64,000 bases of DNA, from contig CAVOTA010000001.1 of NCBI GenBank assembly GCA_963699055.1, positions 1 through 64,000 on the forward strand. The letters are read 5' to 3'. A program made the position numbers and the translations under genes. This document shows, in pieces, positions 19,012 to 27,747 of this stretch. The notes beneath the pieces are model-generated. The model was not told the origin of the DNA. It did no database searches and worked only from the letters and a program-made list of their open reading frames with translations. How positions within the stretch are numbered: position 1 is the stretch's first letter; each line of letters starts with the position of its first letter. The DNA is from Bog-756 sp963699055. GTDB taxonomy: Bacteria > Actinomycetota > Acidimicrobiia > Acidimicrobiales > RAAP-2.

Positions 19012-19152
19012 CTACGGCTGCCACCACCGCCTGCGCGGTCCGGCCTGGGGTGGGCGCGGGGCCCGGCGCCGCCGCTCGGGCAGCGCCCGCAGGACCAGCC
19101 AGAGCACGATCGGCACGAGGAGCACGGCCAGGAGGACGAGATCGGCGGTCAC
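19012..19152 (-). CDS. Small single-helix membrane protein
   Basis: A 46-residue frame starting GTG at 19152: VTADLVLLAVLLVPIVLWLV forms a transmembrane helix, followed by an Arg/Pro-rich cytoplasmic tail ending RRRWWQP. It lies between two plus-strand genes with no other candidate on this strand. Length and the helix-plus-basic-tail design are those of small actinobacterial membrane proteins, but no homologue is recognised. The hydrophobic stretch in a GC-rich sequence is the only coding argument. Confidence 0.4.
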   Translation of the reverse strand: MTADLVLLAVLLVPIVLWLVLRALPERRRRAPRPPQAGPRRRWWQP

Positions 19153-19378
19153 CGCGGTGCACCGACGGTCGGACACCGGTGCGGGCGTGCGCACACCGGG
19201 CGGGGGTCCACGGGGGTCACGGGTCCAGTGTGCCAGGCCCCCGGGGCGGTACCGGTGCCGACCGGCCGGAGGACCGACCGGTCGCCGACCCGGCCCGGGC
19301 CACGGCGCCGCGCCGGCCGTTTGCCGACACCGCCGGCGTTTGTCATCCTTGCCGCGACCCCCGTCGAGAGGATCCGCC
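19153..19378. other. Intergenic region, nothing clear
   Basis: These bases hold the likely upstream region of the small membrane ORF (minus) and of the DUF1254/1214 gene (plus). No convincing -35/-10 pair, repeat or RNA was found. GAGAGGA just before 19379 is the ribosome-binding site of the next gene. Confidence 0.5.
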
Positions 19379-20323
19379 GTGCCCACCTTCGTCAACGTCG
19401 ACAACTTCGCCACGGCCGAGGTGGCCTCGCAGGTGGACCGGTTCGTGGCCGCCGGCGCCGAGGTGAACCGGTGGATCCACTTCCGCCGGCCGACGCCGCT
19501 CGATCAGCAGTCCGTGATCCGGATGAACCGGGACACCCTCTACAGCGTCGTCGTCGTCGACATCAGCGAGGGTGCCACCCTCACCGTGCCCGACGGCGGC
19601 GGCCGCTACCTGACGGTCATGGCCATCAACGAGGACGGGTACCTGAACCGCGTGTTCCACGAGGCGGGTGACCACCGTCTCGGCGTCGACGAGTTCGACA
19701 CCGGGTTCGTCCTGCTGGTGGCCCGCACCCTGGCCGACCCGACCGACGCCGACGACGTCGCCGCCGCCAACCGCCTCCAGGACGGCCTGGCGGTCGGCGC
19801 CGCCTCGGCCCGGGCGTGGGAGACCGGTCGGTTCGACGAGGCGAGCTACCGGGCCACCAAGAAGCCGCTGCTGGCCCTCGGGACGGGCCTCCACGACTCG
19901 CGACGGATGTTCGGGACGAAGGACGAGGTGGACCGGGTCCGCTTCCTGATCGGCTGTGCCGGCGGGTTCGGCGGGCTCCCCGAGACCGAGGCCTACTACG
20001 AGATTCGCGCCGACCCGCTGCCCGTGGGCCGGTACGCGCTCACCGTCGCCGACGTGCCCGTCGACGCCTTCTGGTCGGTCTCGGTCTACAACCGTGACGG
20101 CTACTTCGACCCCAACGAGTACGACTCCTACAGCGTGAACAGCGTCACCGCCGTCCGCGACGACGACGGCGCCGCGACCCTGGTGTTCGGGCCCCGACCC
20201 CTCGGGGCCGACAACTTCCTGTACGTCAGCGAGGGATGGAACTACGTGGCGCGCATGTACCGGCCGCGTGGCGAGATCCTCGACGGCAGCTGGTCCTTCC
20301 CCGTGCCGCGGCCGCTCGACTGA
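19379..20323 (+). CDS. DUF1254/DUF1214 domain protein
   Basis: A 314-residue protein. An N-terminal DUF1254-like part covers about residues 40-115 (MNRDTLYSVVVVDISEGATL, then YLTVMAINEDGYL), and a C-terminal DUF1214 part about 205-310 (YALTVADVPVDAFWSVSVYN, YSVNSVTAV, NFLYVSEGWNYVARMYRPRG). The two domains together are frequent in bacteria and have no settled activity. No signal peptide is present, unlike many relatives, so it should be cytosolic. The start is GTG with GAGAGGA upstream. It may share a transcript with the DUF2834 gene 86 bases on, although a TACACT -10 lies between. Confidence 0.8.
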   Translation: MPTFVNVDNFATAEVASQVDRFVAAGAEVNRWIHFRRPTPLDQQSVIRMNRDTLYSVVVVDISEGATLTVPDGGGRYLTVMAINEDGYLNRVFHEAGDHRLGVDEFDTGFVLLVARTLADPTDADDVAAANRLQDGLAVGAASARAWETGRFDEASYRATKKPLLALGTGLHDSRRMFGTKDEVDRVRFLIGCAGGFGGLPETEAYYEIRADPLPVGRYALTVADVPVDAFWSVSVYNRDGYFDPNEYDSYSVNSVTAVRDDDGAATLVFGPRPLGADNFLYVSEGWNYVARMYRPRGEILDGSWSFPVPRPLD

Positions 20324-20408
20324 GGCACCGCCGGGTCAACCGGTCCGGCGACCCGACCCGGGCCTACACTGCGCGGAGCACCCCTCGGACGGGTGCCAAG
20401 GGGGAACC

Positions 20409-20906
20409 ATGACCACGCAACTCCTGGTGTTCGGGGTCCTCGGTGTCGTGACCACCGTCTACGCCTTCTGGGCGAACCGGTGGTTGTTCGGCCCCGACGG
20501 CGCCGGACGGGTCTCGGCCCTCGAGGCCGTCTTCTACGCGGTGGGCGTCATCGGCGTCTGCATCGGCTGGTACTTCAACGTCCGCTACACGCACCACGTC
20601 GGGTCGAAGGCCAGCTACGTCGACTACACCAAGGCCCTGTTCTCCAACTGGGCGGCGGACTCGGCCGCCCAGGACTACATCATCGTGAACGTCGTGCTGC
20701 TGCCCCTGTGGACCATCGTCGACGGGCGCCGGCGGGGGTTGCGGTCACCGTGGATCTTCTTCGTCATCAGCCTGTTCACCAGCCTGGCGTTCGCCATGGC
20801 GTTCTACCTGGCGTTGGTCGAGCGCGAGGTGCGGGTGGCCCGGCGGAGGGCGGCTGCAGCCACCACCGCCGGCCCGGTCCCCGAGGGGAGCGTCGCCCCC
20901 ACCTGA
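20409..20906 (+). CDS. DUF2834 four-helix membrane protein
   Basis: A 165-residue integral membrane protein with about four helices: LLVFGVLGVVTTVYAFWANR, EAVFYAVGVIGVCIGWYFNV, DYIIVNVVLLPLWTIVDGRR and IFFVISLFTSLAFAMAFYL. The D-x-IVN-x2-LLP-W and the small GRRRG turn fit the DUF2834 family, whose members are short inner-membrane proteins of unknown role. AAGGGGGAACC precedes the ATG. A -10-like TACACT at 20365-20370 would give it a promoter. A hairpin just after the stop probably ends transcription. Confidence 0.75.
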   Translation: MTTQLLVFGVLGVVTTVYAFWANRWLFGPDGAGRVSALEAVFYAVGVIGVCIGWYFNVRYTHHVGSKASYVDYTKALFSNWAADSAAQDYIIVNVVLLPLWTIVDGRRRGLRSPWIFFVISLFTSLAFAMAFYLALVEREVRVARRRAAAATTAGPVPEGSVAPT

Positions 20907-20912
20907 CGGGCC

Positions 20913-20946
20913 GGGCCCGGTGGGCACCACCCGGGTGCCCGGGCCC
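20913..20946. terminator. Bidirectional hairpin between DUF2834 and TetR genes
   Basis: GGGCCC-GGT-GGGCAC (20913-20927), a 7-base loop, then GTGCCC-GGGCCC (20935-20946) form a strong stem with one bulge between two convergent stop codons. No T-run follows, as is common in GC-rich actinobacteria. Confidence 0.6.
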
Positions 20947-20953
20947 CGTCGGA

Positions 20954-21565
20954 TCAGTCCTGGGCGAGGCCGTTGCGGACGGCGTCGCGCAGGATCTGTC
21001 CGAGCTCGTCGGACGGCACCTCGGCGAAGGCGTCGCCCGAGAACGCCAAGGTGCCGAGTACGCCACCGAAGGCGTAGGCCATGCGGACCCGGGCCCGGAC
21101 GGGCAGCTCCTTGCTCGAGAGCGTCTGGCGGAACCGCACCTGGAGGTCCTCGTGGTCGGACTCGTGCTGGTCGCGGTGGAGTCCCTCGATGGCCGCCTGG
21201 TTCCGCTCGTGGAAGATGAACAGGGCCCGGTGCTGGAGCATCTGGTCGATCAGCTGGTCGAGGAGCTGTGCCCACAGTTCCGGAGTGAGGGTCTCGTCCC
21301 CGAGGGCGTCGAGGGCGTCGCGGCCGAAGTCGTGGAGCCGCATGTGCAGCGCCAGCAGGATGTCCTCCTTGCCGGTGAAGTGGTAGTAGATCGCCGCCTT
21401 CGAGAACCCGAGGCGCTCGGCGATCTGGCGCATCGATGTCTTGTCGTACCCCTGGGTGGTGAACAGCTCGAGCGCGATGTCGAGGATCCGCTCCCTGGTC
21501 GACGCGGTGTCGCCGTCCTCGTCGGGACGGACGGCTGCCGCTGATCCGCCGATGCCGATGGCCAT
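20954..21565 (-). CDS. TetR-family regulator of the adjacent ABC exporter
   Basis: A 203-residue repressor-type protein. The N-terminal helix-turn-helix is RERILDIALELFTTQGYDKT followed by MRQIAERLGFSKAAIYYHFTGKEDIL, and the rest is an all-helical ligand domain. TetR proteins of this layout usually repress a divergent exporter operon and release DNA on binding the exported compound. It is divergent from the DrrAB-type genes, and the 84-base gap carries repeated CGGTCAGT elements. A TAGGAT six bases before the ATG suggests a leaderless transcript. Confidence 0.9.
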   Translation of the reverse strand: MAIGIGGSAAAVRPDEDGDTASTRERILDIALELFTTQGYDKTSMRQIAERLGFSKAAIYYHFTGKEDILLALHMRLHDFGRDALDALGDETLTPELWAQLLDQLIDQMLQHRALFIFHERNQAAIEGLHRDQHESDHEDLQVRFRQTLSSKELPVRARVRMAYAFGGVLGTLAFSGDAFAEVPSDELGQILRDAVRNGLAQD

Positions 21566-21571
21566 GCCCCG

Positions 21572-21620
21572 ATCCTACTTGACGGTCGGTCAGTTCTGCC
21601 TTACCATCCGGTCAGTAAGG
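21572..21620. promoter_or_regulatory. Divergent promoters and TetR operator of the ABC exporter
   Basis: Plus strand: TTGACG (21579-21584), 17 bases, TACCAT (21602-21607). Minus strand: TAGGAT (21577-21572) 6 bases before the TetR ATG. CGGTCAGT occurs twice in direct orientation (21587-21594 and 21609-21616), 22 bp apart or two helical turns. A perfect inverted repeat CCTTAC-N10-GTAAGG (21599-21620) covers the plus -10. These are the obvious binding sites for the adjacent TetR. Confidence 0.65.
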
Positions 21621-21649
21621 AGAAGATCGACGGGCGAGGAGGACGAGCC

Positions 21650-22654
21650 ATGGCCGGCCAAGCGATGATCCGGGCCGAAGGCCTGGTCAAGCGGTACGGG
21701 GACACGACCGCCCTGGCCGGCGTCGACCTCGAGGTCCCGGCCGGTTCGATCCTGGCCGTCCTGGGACCGAACGGCGCCGGCAAGACCACGGCCATCCGCA
21801 TCCTCACGACGTTGACGGAGCCCGACGCCGGGTCCGCCTGGGTGGCGGGGCACGATGTCGTCCACGAGCCGGCCGCCGTGCAGCGGAGCATCGGCGTCAC
21901 CGCACAGGACGCCACGGTCGACGGTCTCCTCACGGGACGTCAGAACCTGGTCATGATCGGACGCCTGAGCGGCCTCCGCAAGGCTCAGGCGCGGACCCGG
22001 GCGGCCGAGCTCCTCGGGCAGTTCGACCTGACCGACGCCGCCGACCGCGTCCTGACCGGCTACTCGGGCGGCATGCGTCGCCGGCTGGATCTGGCCGCCG
22101 GCCTGGTGACCCGCCCGCCCGTCCTCTTCCTCGACGAGCCGACGACCGGGCTCGACCCGTCGAGCCGGGTGCGCATGTGGGAGGTCATCCGCACCCTGGT
22201 CGGGGACGGCGTGACGCTGCTGCTCACCACGCAGTACCTCGACGAGGCCGACGAGCTGGCCGACCGCATCGTGGTCATCGACCACGGCAGGGTGATCGCC
22301 GACGGGACGTCGGCGGCGCTGAAGGCGGACACCGGCGGCGCCCGTCTGGAGGTCACGCTCAGTGAGGCCTCACCCGGGGCCCCGGCGGCACTGGCCCCGT
22401 TCGTCGACGGGGACGTGCACGTGAGCCACGACGGCCGGAGGCTGCGCGCCGCCGTGCGGAGCGAGCGGGGCCTCGCCACCACCATCGTGCGCGCCCTCGA
22501 CGGCGCCGGCATCTCCGTGGACGACGTGGAGGTCCACCAGCCCTCACTGGACGACGTGTTCTTCGCCCTGACCGGGCACCCGACCGACGCGGTGGCGGAC
22601 GACGACGACGACGTCCACCTCGTGCCGTCCGCACCGGCCGGAGCCACACGATGA
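21650..22654 (+). CDS. DrrA-type ABC transporter ATP-binding protein
   Basis: A 334-residue ATPase of the daunorubicin-resistance (DrrA) class, energising export through the membrane partner encoded next. Walker A is GPNGAGKTT, the Q-loop region TAQDATVDGLLTGRQNL, the signature YSGGMRRRLDLAAGL and Walker B VLFLDEPTTGLDPSSR, with the H-loop absent as usual after TTQYLDEADELADR. The C-terminal DUF4162-like extension (SLDDVFFALTGHP) is complete. GGAGGACG precedes the ATG. The last four bases overlap the permease start (ATGA). Regulation by the divergent TetR is likely; the exported compound is unknown. Confidence 0.94.
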   Translation: MAGQAMIRAEGLVKRYGDTTALAGVDLEVPAGSILAVLGPNGAGKTTAIRILTTLTEPDAGSAWVAGHDVVHEPAAVQRSIGVTAQDATVDGLLTGRQNLVMIGRLSGLRKAQARTRAAELLGQFDLTDAADRVLTGYSGGMRRRLDLAAGLVTRPPVLFLDEPTTGLDPSSRVRMWEVIRTLVGDGVTLLLTTQYLDEADELADRIVVIDHGRVIADGTSAALKADTGGARLEVTLSEASPGAPAALAPFVDGDVHVSHDGRRLRAAVRSERGLATTIVRALDGAGISVDDVEVHQPSLDDVFFALTGHPTDAVADDDDDVHLVPSAPAGATR

Positions 22655-23508
22655 GCGCGCTCGATCTGACGGCGCCGCCCACGACCGACATCGGGCTGCC
22701 GCGCCCGCCCGGGACCGTCCGTCGGGCGTGCGACGTCCTGGCCCTCACGGGACGGAACCTGGTCCACATCGCCCGTGAGCCCCTGCAGCTCTCGGACGTC
22801 ACCGTCCAGCCGGTGCTGTTCACGCTGCTCTTCGTGTTCGTCTTCGGTGCCGGGGTCGTCCTGCCCGGCGGCGGCACCTACGCCGACTTCGCCATCGCCG
22901 GGCTCCTGGCCCTCAACCTGACGACATCCTCCATGGGCACGGCCGTGGGGCTGAGCACCGACCTCAACAGCGGGGTCATCGACCGCTTCCGGACGCTGCC
23001 GATGTGGCGGCCGGCCGTGCTGGTGGCGCGGTCGCTGGCGGACCTGTCGACCGCGGTGGTGTGCGCCGTCATCGTCGCTCTCACCGGCCTGGTGGTCGGC
23101 TGGCGGCCCGAGGGGAGCCCGCTCGAGACGGTGGCCGGCTTCGGGATCTTCCTGCTGTTCAGCTACGCCCTCTCCTGGGGCTGCGGATGCCTCGGGATGA
23201 TCAGCAAGGGGCCGGAGTCGGCCCAGGGGATCGGACTCGTCATCCTCTTCCCCCTGGCCATCGTGTCCAACGCCCTGGTGCCCACCCAGCGGATGCCCAC
23301 CGCGCTCCGGATCATCGCCGACTGGAACCCGGTCAGCGCCGTCACCGCCGCGGCTCGCGAGCTCTGGCACAACCCGAATCCGTCCGCCTCGATCCATGCC
23401 TGGCCGATGCAGCACCCGGTCGCGGCGGCGCTCCTGTGGTCGCTCGGCCTCCTGGTGGTGTTCGCCCCGCTGGCCACGCGCCTCTACCGCCGGCGGACGA
23501 CCAGCTGA
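22651..23508 (+). CDS. DrrB-type ABC-2 exporter permease
   Basis: A 285-residue integral membrane protein with six predicted helices and the ABC-2 pattern: QPVLFTLLFVFVFGAGVVLP as helix one, YADFAIAGLLALNLTTSSMG, DRFRTLPMWRPAVLVARSLAD (the conserved coupling segment), and PLAIVSNALVPTQRMPTALR before WNPVSAVTAAARELW. It forms the channel for the ATPase encoded upstream. Translation is coupled by an ATGA overlap. A hairpin follows the stop. Confidence 0.92.
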   Translation: MSALDLTAPPTTDIGLPRPPGTVRRACDVLALTGRNLVHIAREPLQLSDVTVQPVLFTLLFVFVFGAGVVLPGGGTYADFAIAGLLALNLTTSSMGTAVGLSTDLNSGVIDRFRTLPMWRPAVLVARSLADLSTAVVCAVIVALTGLVVGWRPEGSPLETVAGFGIFLLFSYALSWGCGCLGMISKGPESAQGIGLVILFPLAIVSNALVPTQRMPTALRIIADWNPVSAVTAAARELWHNPNPSASIHAWPMQHPVAAALLWSLGLLVVFAPLATRLYRRRTTS

Positions 23509-23510
23509 CC

Positions 23511-23544
23511 CCCGGTCCGTCGGGGCCGGTGCGGAGGGACCGGG
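23511..23544. terminator. Bidirectional hairpin between exporter and rsgA
   Basis: CCCGGTCC (23511-23518) and GGACCGGG (23537-23544) are perfect 8-bp arms with an 18-base loop, filling the whole gap between two convergent stop codons. Confidence 0.55.
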
Positions 23545-23545
23545 C

Positions 23546-24562
23546 TCAGGGCGACGGGCGGCGGTCCCGGTCCCGGGCGTGGCGCCGGTCGGCGGCCGAC
23601 CGTGCACCCTCACGGACGGTCCGTCCCTCTGCATAGGCGAGGAAGTCGTCGCGGCGTGCGGCGGTCAGCTCACCTGCGGCGACGGCCCGGTCGAGCGCGC
23701 ACCCCGGGGTGTGCCGGTGGGCGCAGTCGCTGAACCGGCACTCCTCGGCCAGGTCGTCGAGGTCGGGGAAGAGGGACTCGGGCTCGTCGTCGTCCTCGTC
23801 CTCCCACAGCGCGGCGGCGCGGATCCCCGGGGTGTCGACGATGGCCCCGCCACCGGGTAGCACCAGCAGCTCGCGGTTGGTGGTGGTGTGCCGGCCGTCG
23901 CCGGTTCGGCCCACCTCCGCCGTCTCGCGGGCGTCGGCCCCGAGGAGCACGTTGGTGAGGGTGGACTTGCCCGCACCCGACGAGCCCAGCAGCACCACGG
24001 TCCTCCCGGACGACAGCGCCCGCAGTCGGTCGAGGCCCTCGCCCGTCACCGTGCTGGTGGTCACCACCTCGACCCCGTCCAGGGCCCCGTCGAGCTCGGC
24101 CACGAGGGCGTCGACCGACTCGCCGACATCGACCTTGGACAGGGCGAGCACCGGGTCGGCCCCGGAGTCGCGGGCCAGGACGAGCATGTCGCGCAGGCGC
24201 CCGCTGGAGACCCGGGTGTCGAGGGCCCAGGTGACCACCACCACGTCCACGTTGGCCGCCATCTCCTGGGGTTCGTCGCGGTCGGCGGCCCGCCGCACCA
24301 GCAGCGTCCGCCGGGCCAGCCGGACCAGGTCCCCGTCGGGGCCGTCGACCAACCAGTCACCCACGACGATGGGCGGGCACTCGCGCAGGCGGACCCGGCG
24401 GGTCCCGCCCGCTCCGTGCAGGGTGGCCCAGCCCCGGTCCATGCGCACCACCCGCGCCGCCGTGGCGGGGTCGAGGCCGGCGGCACCCAGTTCGGCGAGC
24501 CGCGCCGCGTCCATGCCGAGGTCGGCCAGGCTGGCGTCGGGGCTGGAGTCGGGTGCCGGCAT
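23546..24562 (-). CDS. rsgA: Ribosome small-subunit GTPase A
   Basis: A 338-residue circularly permuted GTPase that acts in late 30S maturation. An OB-fold N-terminal part (RVVRMDRGWATLHGAGGTRR) precedes the G domain in permuted order: LSKVDV (G4), then GSSGAGKSTLTNVLLG (G1), RHTTTNRELLVLPGGG (G2) and VDTPGIR (G3). The zinc-binding end shows CRFSDCAHRHTPGCAL with three Cys and His. It stands alone, reading toward the exporter operon. TAGGGT seven bases before the ATG indicates a leaderless mRNA. Confidence 0.95.
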   Translation of the reverse strand: MPAPDSSPDASLADLGMDAARLAELGAAGLDPATAARVVRMDRGWATLHGAGGTRRVRLRECPPIVVGDWLVDGPDGDLVRLARRTLLVRRAADRDEPQEMAANVDVVVVTWALDTRVSSGRLRDMLVLARDSGADPVLALSKVDVGESVDALVAELDGALDGVEVVTTSTVTGEGLDRLRALSSGRTVVLLGSSGAGKSTLTNVLLGADARETAEVGRTGDGRHTTTNRELLVLPGGGAIVDTPGIRAAALWEDEDDDEPESLFPDLDDLAEECRFSDCAHRHTPGCALDRAVAAGELTAARRDDFLAYAEGRTVREGARSAADRRHARDRDRRPSP

Positions 24563-24575
24563 CGACCAGACCCTA
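24563..24575 (-). promoter_or_regulatory. Leaderless promoter of rsgA
   Basis: Minus-strand TAGGGT (24575-24570), 7 bases, ATG at 24562. No ribosome-binding site. Confidence 0.5.
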
Positions 24576-24630
24576 GGTCCGCGGGCCCACCACGGTCACC
24601 GGCACCGGTCGCACCGGTGGGCCGCCGGGG

Positions 24631-26559
24631 TCACCCGAAGACGAAGTCGGCGGGGTCCGGCTCCTTGGTCCACGCCCAGTAGTCGACGATGCGCCACGGG
24701 CTGAGCACGTGGATCTCGCCGGCCGAGTTCTTGAAGAACGAGTGGCGCACCGAGGGCTGGGCCCAGACCAGTCCGCGCAGTTCGGCCTGGGACCGCTCGT
24801 GCCAGTCCTCGTAACGCTCGGTGCGCGGCTCCATGGTCCGGTGCCGGCCCTCGATCAGCGTGTCCAGGCACCGGGTGATGTACCGCATCTGGCACTCGGA
24901 GTGGAAGATCAGGCTGCCGCCGTGGGCCAGGTTGGTGCCGGGGCCGTACATGCAGAAGAAGTTGGGGAAGCCGGGCACGGTGATCCCGAGGTAGGCGGCC
25001 GGCCGTTCCCCCCACATCCGGCGCAGGTCGACACCGTCCCGGCCGATGATCTCCATCGGGGCCAGCACCTGGGTGGCCTGGAACCCGGTGGCGTAGACGA
25101 GCACGTCGGCCGGGTACCGCTCGCCGTCGGTCGTGACCACGGCATCGGCCTCGACGTGGTCGACCGGGGTGCGCACCAGGTCCACGTTGTCGCGGGTGAG
25201 CGCACCCAGCCAGGCACCGTTGTCCTGCAGCGTCCGCTTGCCCGTGGCCGGGTAGTCGGGGACCACCTTGGCGATGAGCTCGGGGTCGTCGCCGACCTGG
25301 CCCACGATCCAGTCGGTGAACATCTGGCGGGTCAGCTCGTTCATCTCGCTCACGGCCCGCTGCTGGTCCGGGTAGTCGGGGTCCACCCGGGCCGCCGCCA
25401 GTCCCTTGTCGCACCCCGGCCAGAAGATGAGGAACCGGTACCACCGGCCGTAGAAGGGCAGGTGGCGCAGCGCCCACCGCACGCCCGGTCCCACGGCGGC
25501 GTGGTAGTTCGGGTTGGGGAACATCCACTGGGCCGTGCGCTGGAACACGGTGAGGCGGTCGACCTCGGGAGCGATGGTGGGGGCGATCTGGAACCCGCTG
25601 GCCCCGGCCCCGATCATCGCCACCCGCTTGCCGGCGAGGTCCACGTCGTGGTCCCACCGGGCCGAGTGGAAGGCGGGGCCGGCGAAGGTGTCGGCTCCGG
25701 GGAACTCGGGGACGTTGGGCCGGTTGAGCTGGCCCACCGCCGAGATGACGGCCCGTGCCACCAGCACGTCCTCGGTCCCGTCGGCCGCCCGGGTCCGCAC
25801 CGACCAGGTGGCGTCGTCCTCGTCCCAGGTGGCGCCCAGCACCTCGGTCTCCCATCGGACGTGGGGGGCGATGTCGTACTTGTCCATGACGGACTGGAAG
25901 TAGCGCTGCAGCTCGGGTTGCCGGGCGAAGTACTCCGTCCAGTGGTCGCTCGGCTCGAAGCTGTAGCAGTAGAAGTGGTTGCCCACGTCGACCCGGGCGC
26001 CCGGGTACGAGTTCTCCCACCACGTGCCCCCGACCCCGGCGTTCTTCTCCACGATGGTGAAGGGGATGCCCGCCTCCTGGAGCCGGATGCCGGCCAGCAG
26101 CCCGGACTCGCCGCACCCGATGACCACCACCGGGAAGGCGGCCCGGTCGTCGGGGTCGCCCGCGGGTCCGACCCGGCGGGCGTCGCGCCCGTCGAGCTCC
26201 ATCTCCTCCAGCAGCATGGGGACGTACTCCTCGGGGACGTCCTCGCACACGAGCCACGTCATCATCTCGTGGAGGAGCTCGGCCGACACCGGCTCGGGCT
26301 CGGGGCAGCCCCGGTCCCGGTAGTCACGGATGACCTCGAGGGCGAGGGTCCGGGCCTCGGCCCTGTCCTCCTCGGACAGATAGCCCTGGACCTCGTTGAG
26401 GAACAGGCCGGCCGGACGGAGCCGGCCCCGGATGATCGACGGGTCGCCGGACATGTGGACCAGGGACAGCAGGAGGGTCGGGATGCTCACGTCGAGGAGC
26501 GCCTCGGCGATCTCCCCGTCGGGCGTGTCGAAGGGCTCACCGGCGTGGGGGTTGCGCAT
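24631..26559 (-). CDS. Baeyer-Villiger monooxygenase, 4-hydroxyacetophenone type
   Basis: A 642-residue FAD/NADPH enzyme that would insert oxygen next to a ketone. Residues 1-140 are an N-terminal extension typical of the 4-hydroxyacetophenone monooxygenase branch (about 640 residues). The FAD Rossmann motif is GCGESG (148-153), the NADPH motif GAGASG (317-322), and the Baeyer-Villiger fingerprint FAGPAFHSARWD (292-303) is intact including the key His and Trp. AAAGGG precedes the ATG at 26559. It is divergent from a zinc alcohol dehydrogenase, a frequent partner that makes or uses the ketone. Confidence 0.92.
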   Translation of the reverse strand: MRNPHAGEPFDTPDGEIAEALLDVSIPTLLLSLVHMSGDPSIIRGRLRPAGLFLNEVQGYLSEEDRAEARTLALEVIRDYRDRGCPEPEPVSAELLHEMMTWLVCEDVPEEYVPMLLEEMELDGRDARRVGPAGDPDDRAAFPVVVIGCGESGLLAGIRLQEAGIPFTIVEKNAGVGGTWWENSYPGARVDVGNHFYCYSFEPSDHWTEYFARQPELQRYFQSVMDKYDIAPHVRWETEVLGATWDEDDATWSVRTRAADGTEDVLVARAVISAVGQLNRPNVPEFPGADTFAGPAFHSARWDHDVDLAGKRVAMIGAGASGFQIAPTIAPEVDRLTVFQRTAQWMFPNPNYHAAVGPGVRWALRHLPFYGRWYRFLIFWPGCDKGLAAARVDPDYPDQQRAVSEMNELTRQMFTDWIVGQVGDDPELIAKVVPDYPATGKRTLQDNGAWLGALTRDNVDLVRTPVDHVEADAVVTTDGERYPADVLVYATGFQATQVLAPMEIIGRDGVDLRRMWGERPAAYLGITVPGFPNFFCMYGPGTNLAHGGSLIFHSECQMRYITRCLDTLIEGRHRTMEPRTERYEDWHERSQAELRGLVWAQPSVRHSFFKNSAGEIHVLSPWRIVDYWAWTKEPDPADFVFG

Positions 26560-26703
26560 GTCTCGGCCCTTTCGTGATGTCCCGTCGTGGTGTCACGCCG
26601 GCGGAGGGCGGTGACGAGCCCGCCCGGTCCGGATCGGTGTGCCACAGTACTCAACGACCGGACCCGGGGACCCGGGTCCGGCGGCGATCGGACCGGGGGG
26701 AAC

Positions 26704-27729
26704 GTGCGACACGTCATGATCGAGGGGCCGGGCGTGGTCCGGGTGGCCGAGGCGCCGGAGCCGACCGTGCCCGGGCCCGACGGTGCCGTGGTGTCGGTGG
26801 AGGCCACCGCCATCTGCGGGTCCGACATGCACTTCTACGACGGGGACATCGACCTCGGCATCGGATTCCCCCTCGGCCACGAGTTCCTGGGGACCGTCCT
26901 CGAGGTCGGACCCGAGGTCCGGCGGTTCCGGGTGGGGGACCGGGTGCTGACGGCGTCGGTCGCCGGGTGCGGGAAGTGCGACGGATGTGCCACCGGCGAC
27001 CCGGTGCGGTGCGTCGAGGGCCCCCAGGTGTTCGGGTCGGGGATGCTGCCGGGCGGACAGGCCACGGCCGTGGCCGTGCCGGCGGCCGACTTCCAGCTGC
27101 TGTCCATCCCCGAGGGGATCGACGACGAGGCGGCCCTGCTGCTGACCGACAACCTGTGCACCGGCTGGGCCGGGGCGCAGCGGGCCGAGTTCGAGCCGGG
27201 CGGCACGGTGGTGGTGCTCGGCCTCGGTGCGGTAGGACTGTGCGCGGTGCGCTCGGCGCTGACGCTCGGGGCCGGGCGGGTCCTGGGCGTCGACCCGGTG
27301 GCCGGCCGCCGGGACCGGGCGGCCGACTCCGGCGCCGAGCCCGTCGAGGGCCCGACGGTCGAGGCGGTGCTGCAGGCGACCGGCGGCCGGGGGGCCGACG
27401 CCGTCATCGACGCCGTGGCCCACGACGCCACCCTGGACGACGCCCTGGCGTGCGTGCGGGCGGGCGGAACGGTGTCGGTGGTCGGCGTCCACGACCTGGC
27501 GCCGTACCCACTGCCGGCGTTGCTGACCCTGTTCCGCAGCGTCAGCCTGCGCATGACCACCGCGCCGGTGCACCGGACCTGGCGGGAGCTGCTGCCGCTG
27601 GTACGGAACGGGCGCCTGCGCACCGACGGGATCTTCACCCACGAGTTCGCCCTCGACGACGCCGCGGCCGCCTATGCGGCGGTGGCGGAGCGCAGCGCCG
27701 AATGCGTGAAGGTACTGCTTCGCCCCTGA
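26704..27729 (+). CDS. Zinc-dependent alcohol dehydrogenase
   Basis: A 341-residue MDR-family NAD(P) dehydrogenase. The catalytic zinc ligands are in ICGSDMH (Cys38) and LGHE (His59, Glu60). The structural zinc lobe is complete: CGKCDGCATGDPVRC gives Cys89, 92, 95 and 103. The nucleotide fold appears as GGTVVVLGLGAVGLCAV. The substrate is unknown. It is divergent from the Baeyer-Villiger enzyme, suggesting secondary alcohol to ketone to ester conversion. Start: GTG at 26704 after GGGGGGAA; ATG four codons later is an alternative. Confidence 0.92.
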   Translation: MRHVMIEGPGVVRVAEAPEPTVPGPDGAVVSVEATAICGSDMHFYDGDIDLGIGFPLGHEFLGTVLEVGPEVRRFRVGDRVLTASVAGCGKCDGCATGDPVRCVEGPQVFGSGMLPGGQATAVAVPAADFQLLSIPEGIDDEAALLLTDNLCTGWAGAQRAEFEPGGTVVVLGLGAVGLCAVRSALTLGAGRVLGVDPVAGRRDRAADSGAEPVEGPTVEAVLQATGGRGADAVIDAVAHDATLDDALACVRAGGTVSVVGVHDLAPYPLPALLTLFRSVSLRMTTAPVHRTWRELLPLVRNGRLRTDGIFTHEFALDDAAAAYAAVAERSAECVKVLLRP

Positions 27730-27747
27730 CGTCGCGTGGGCCGGGTC

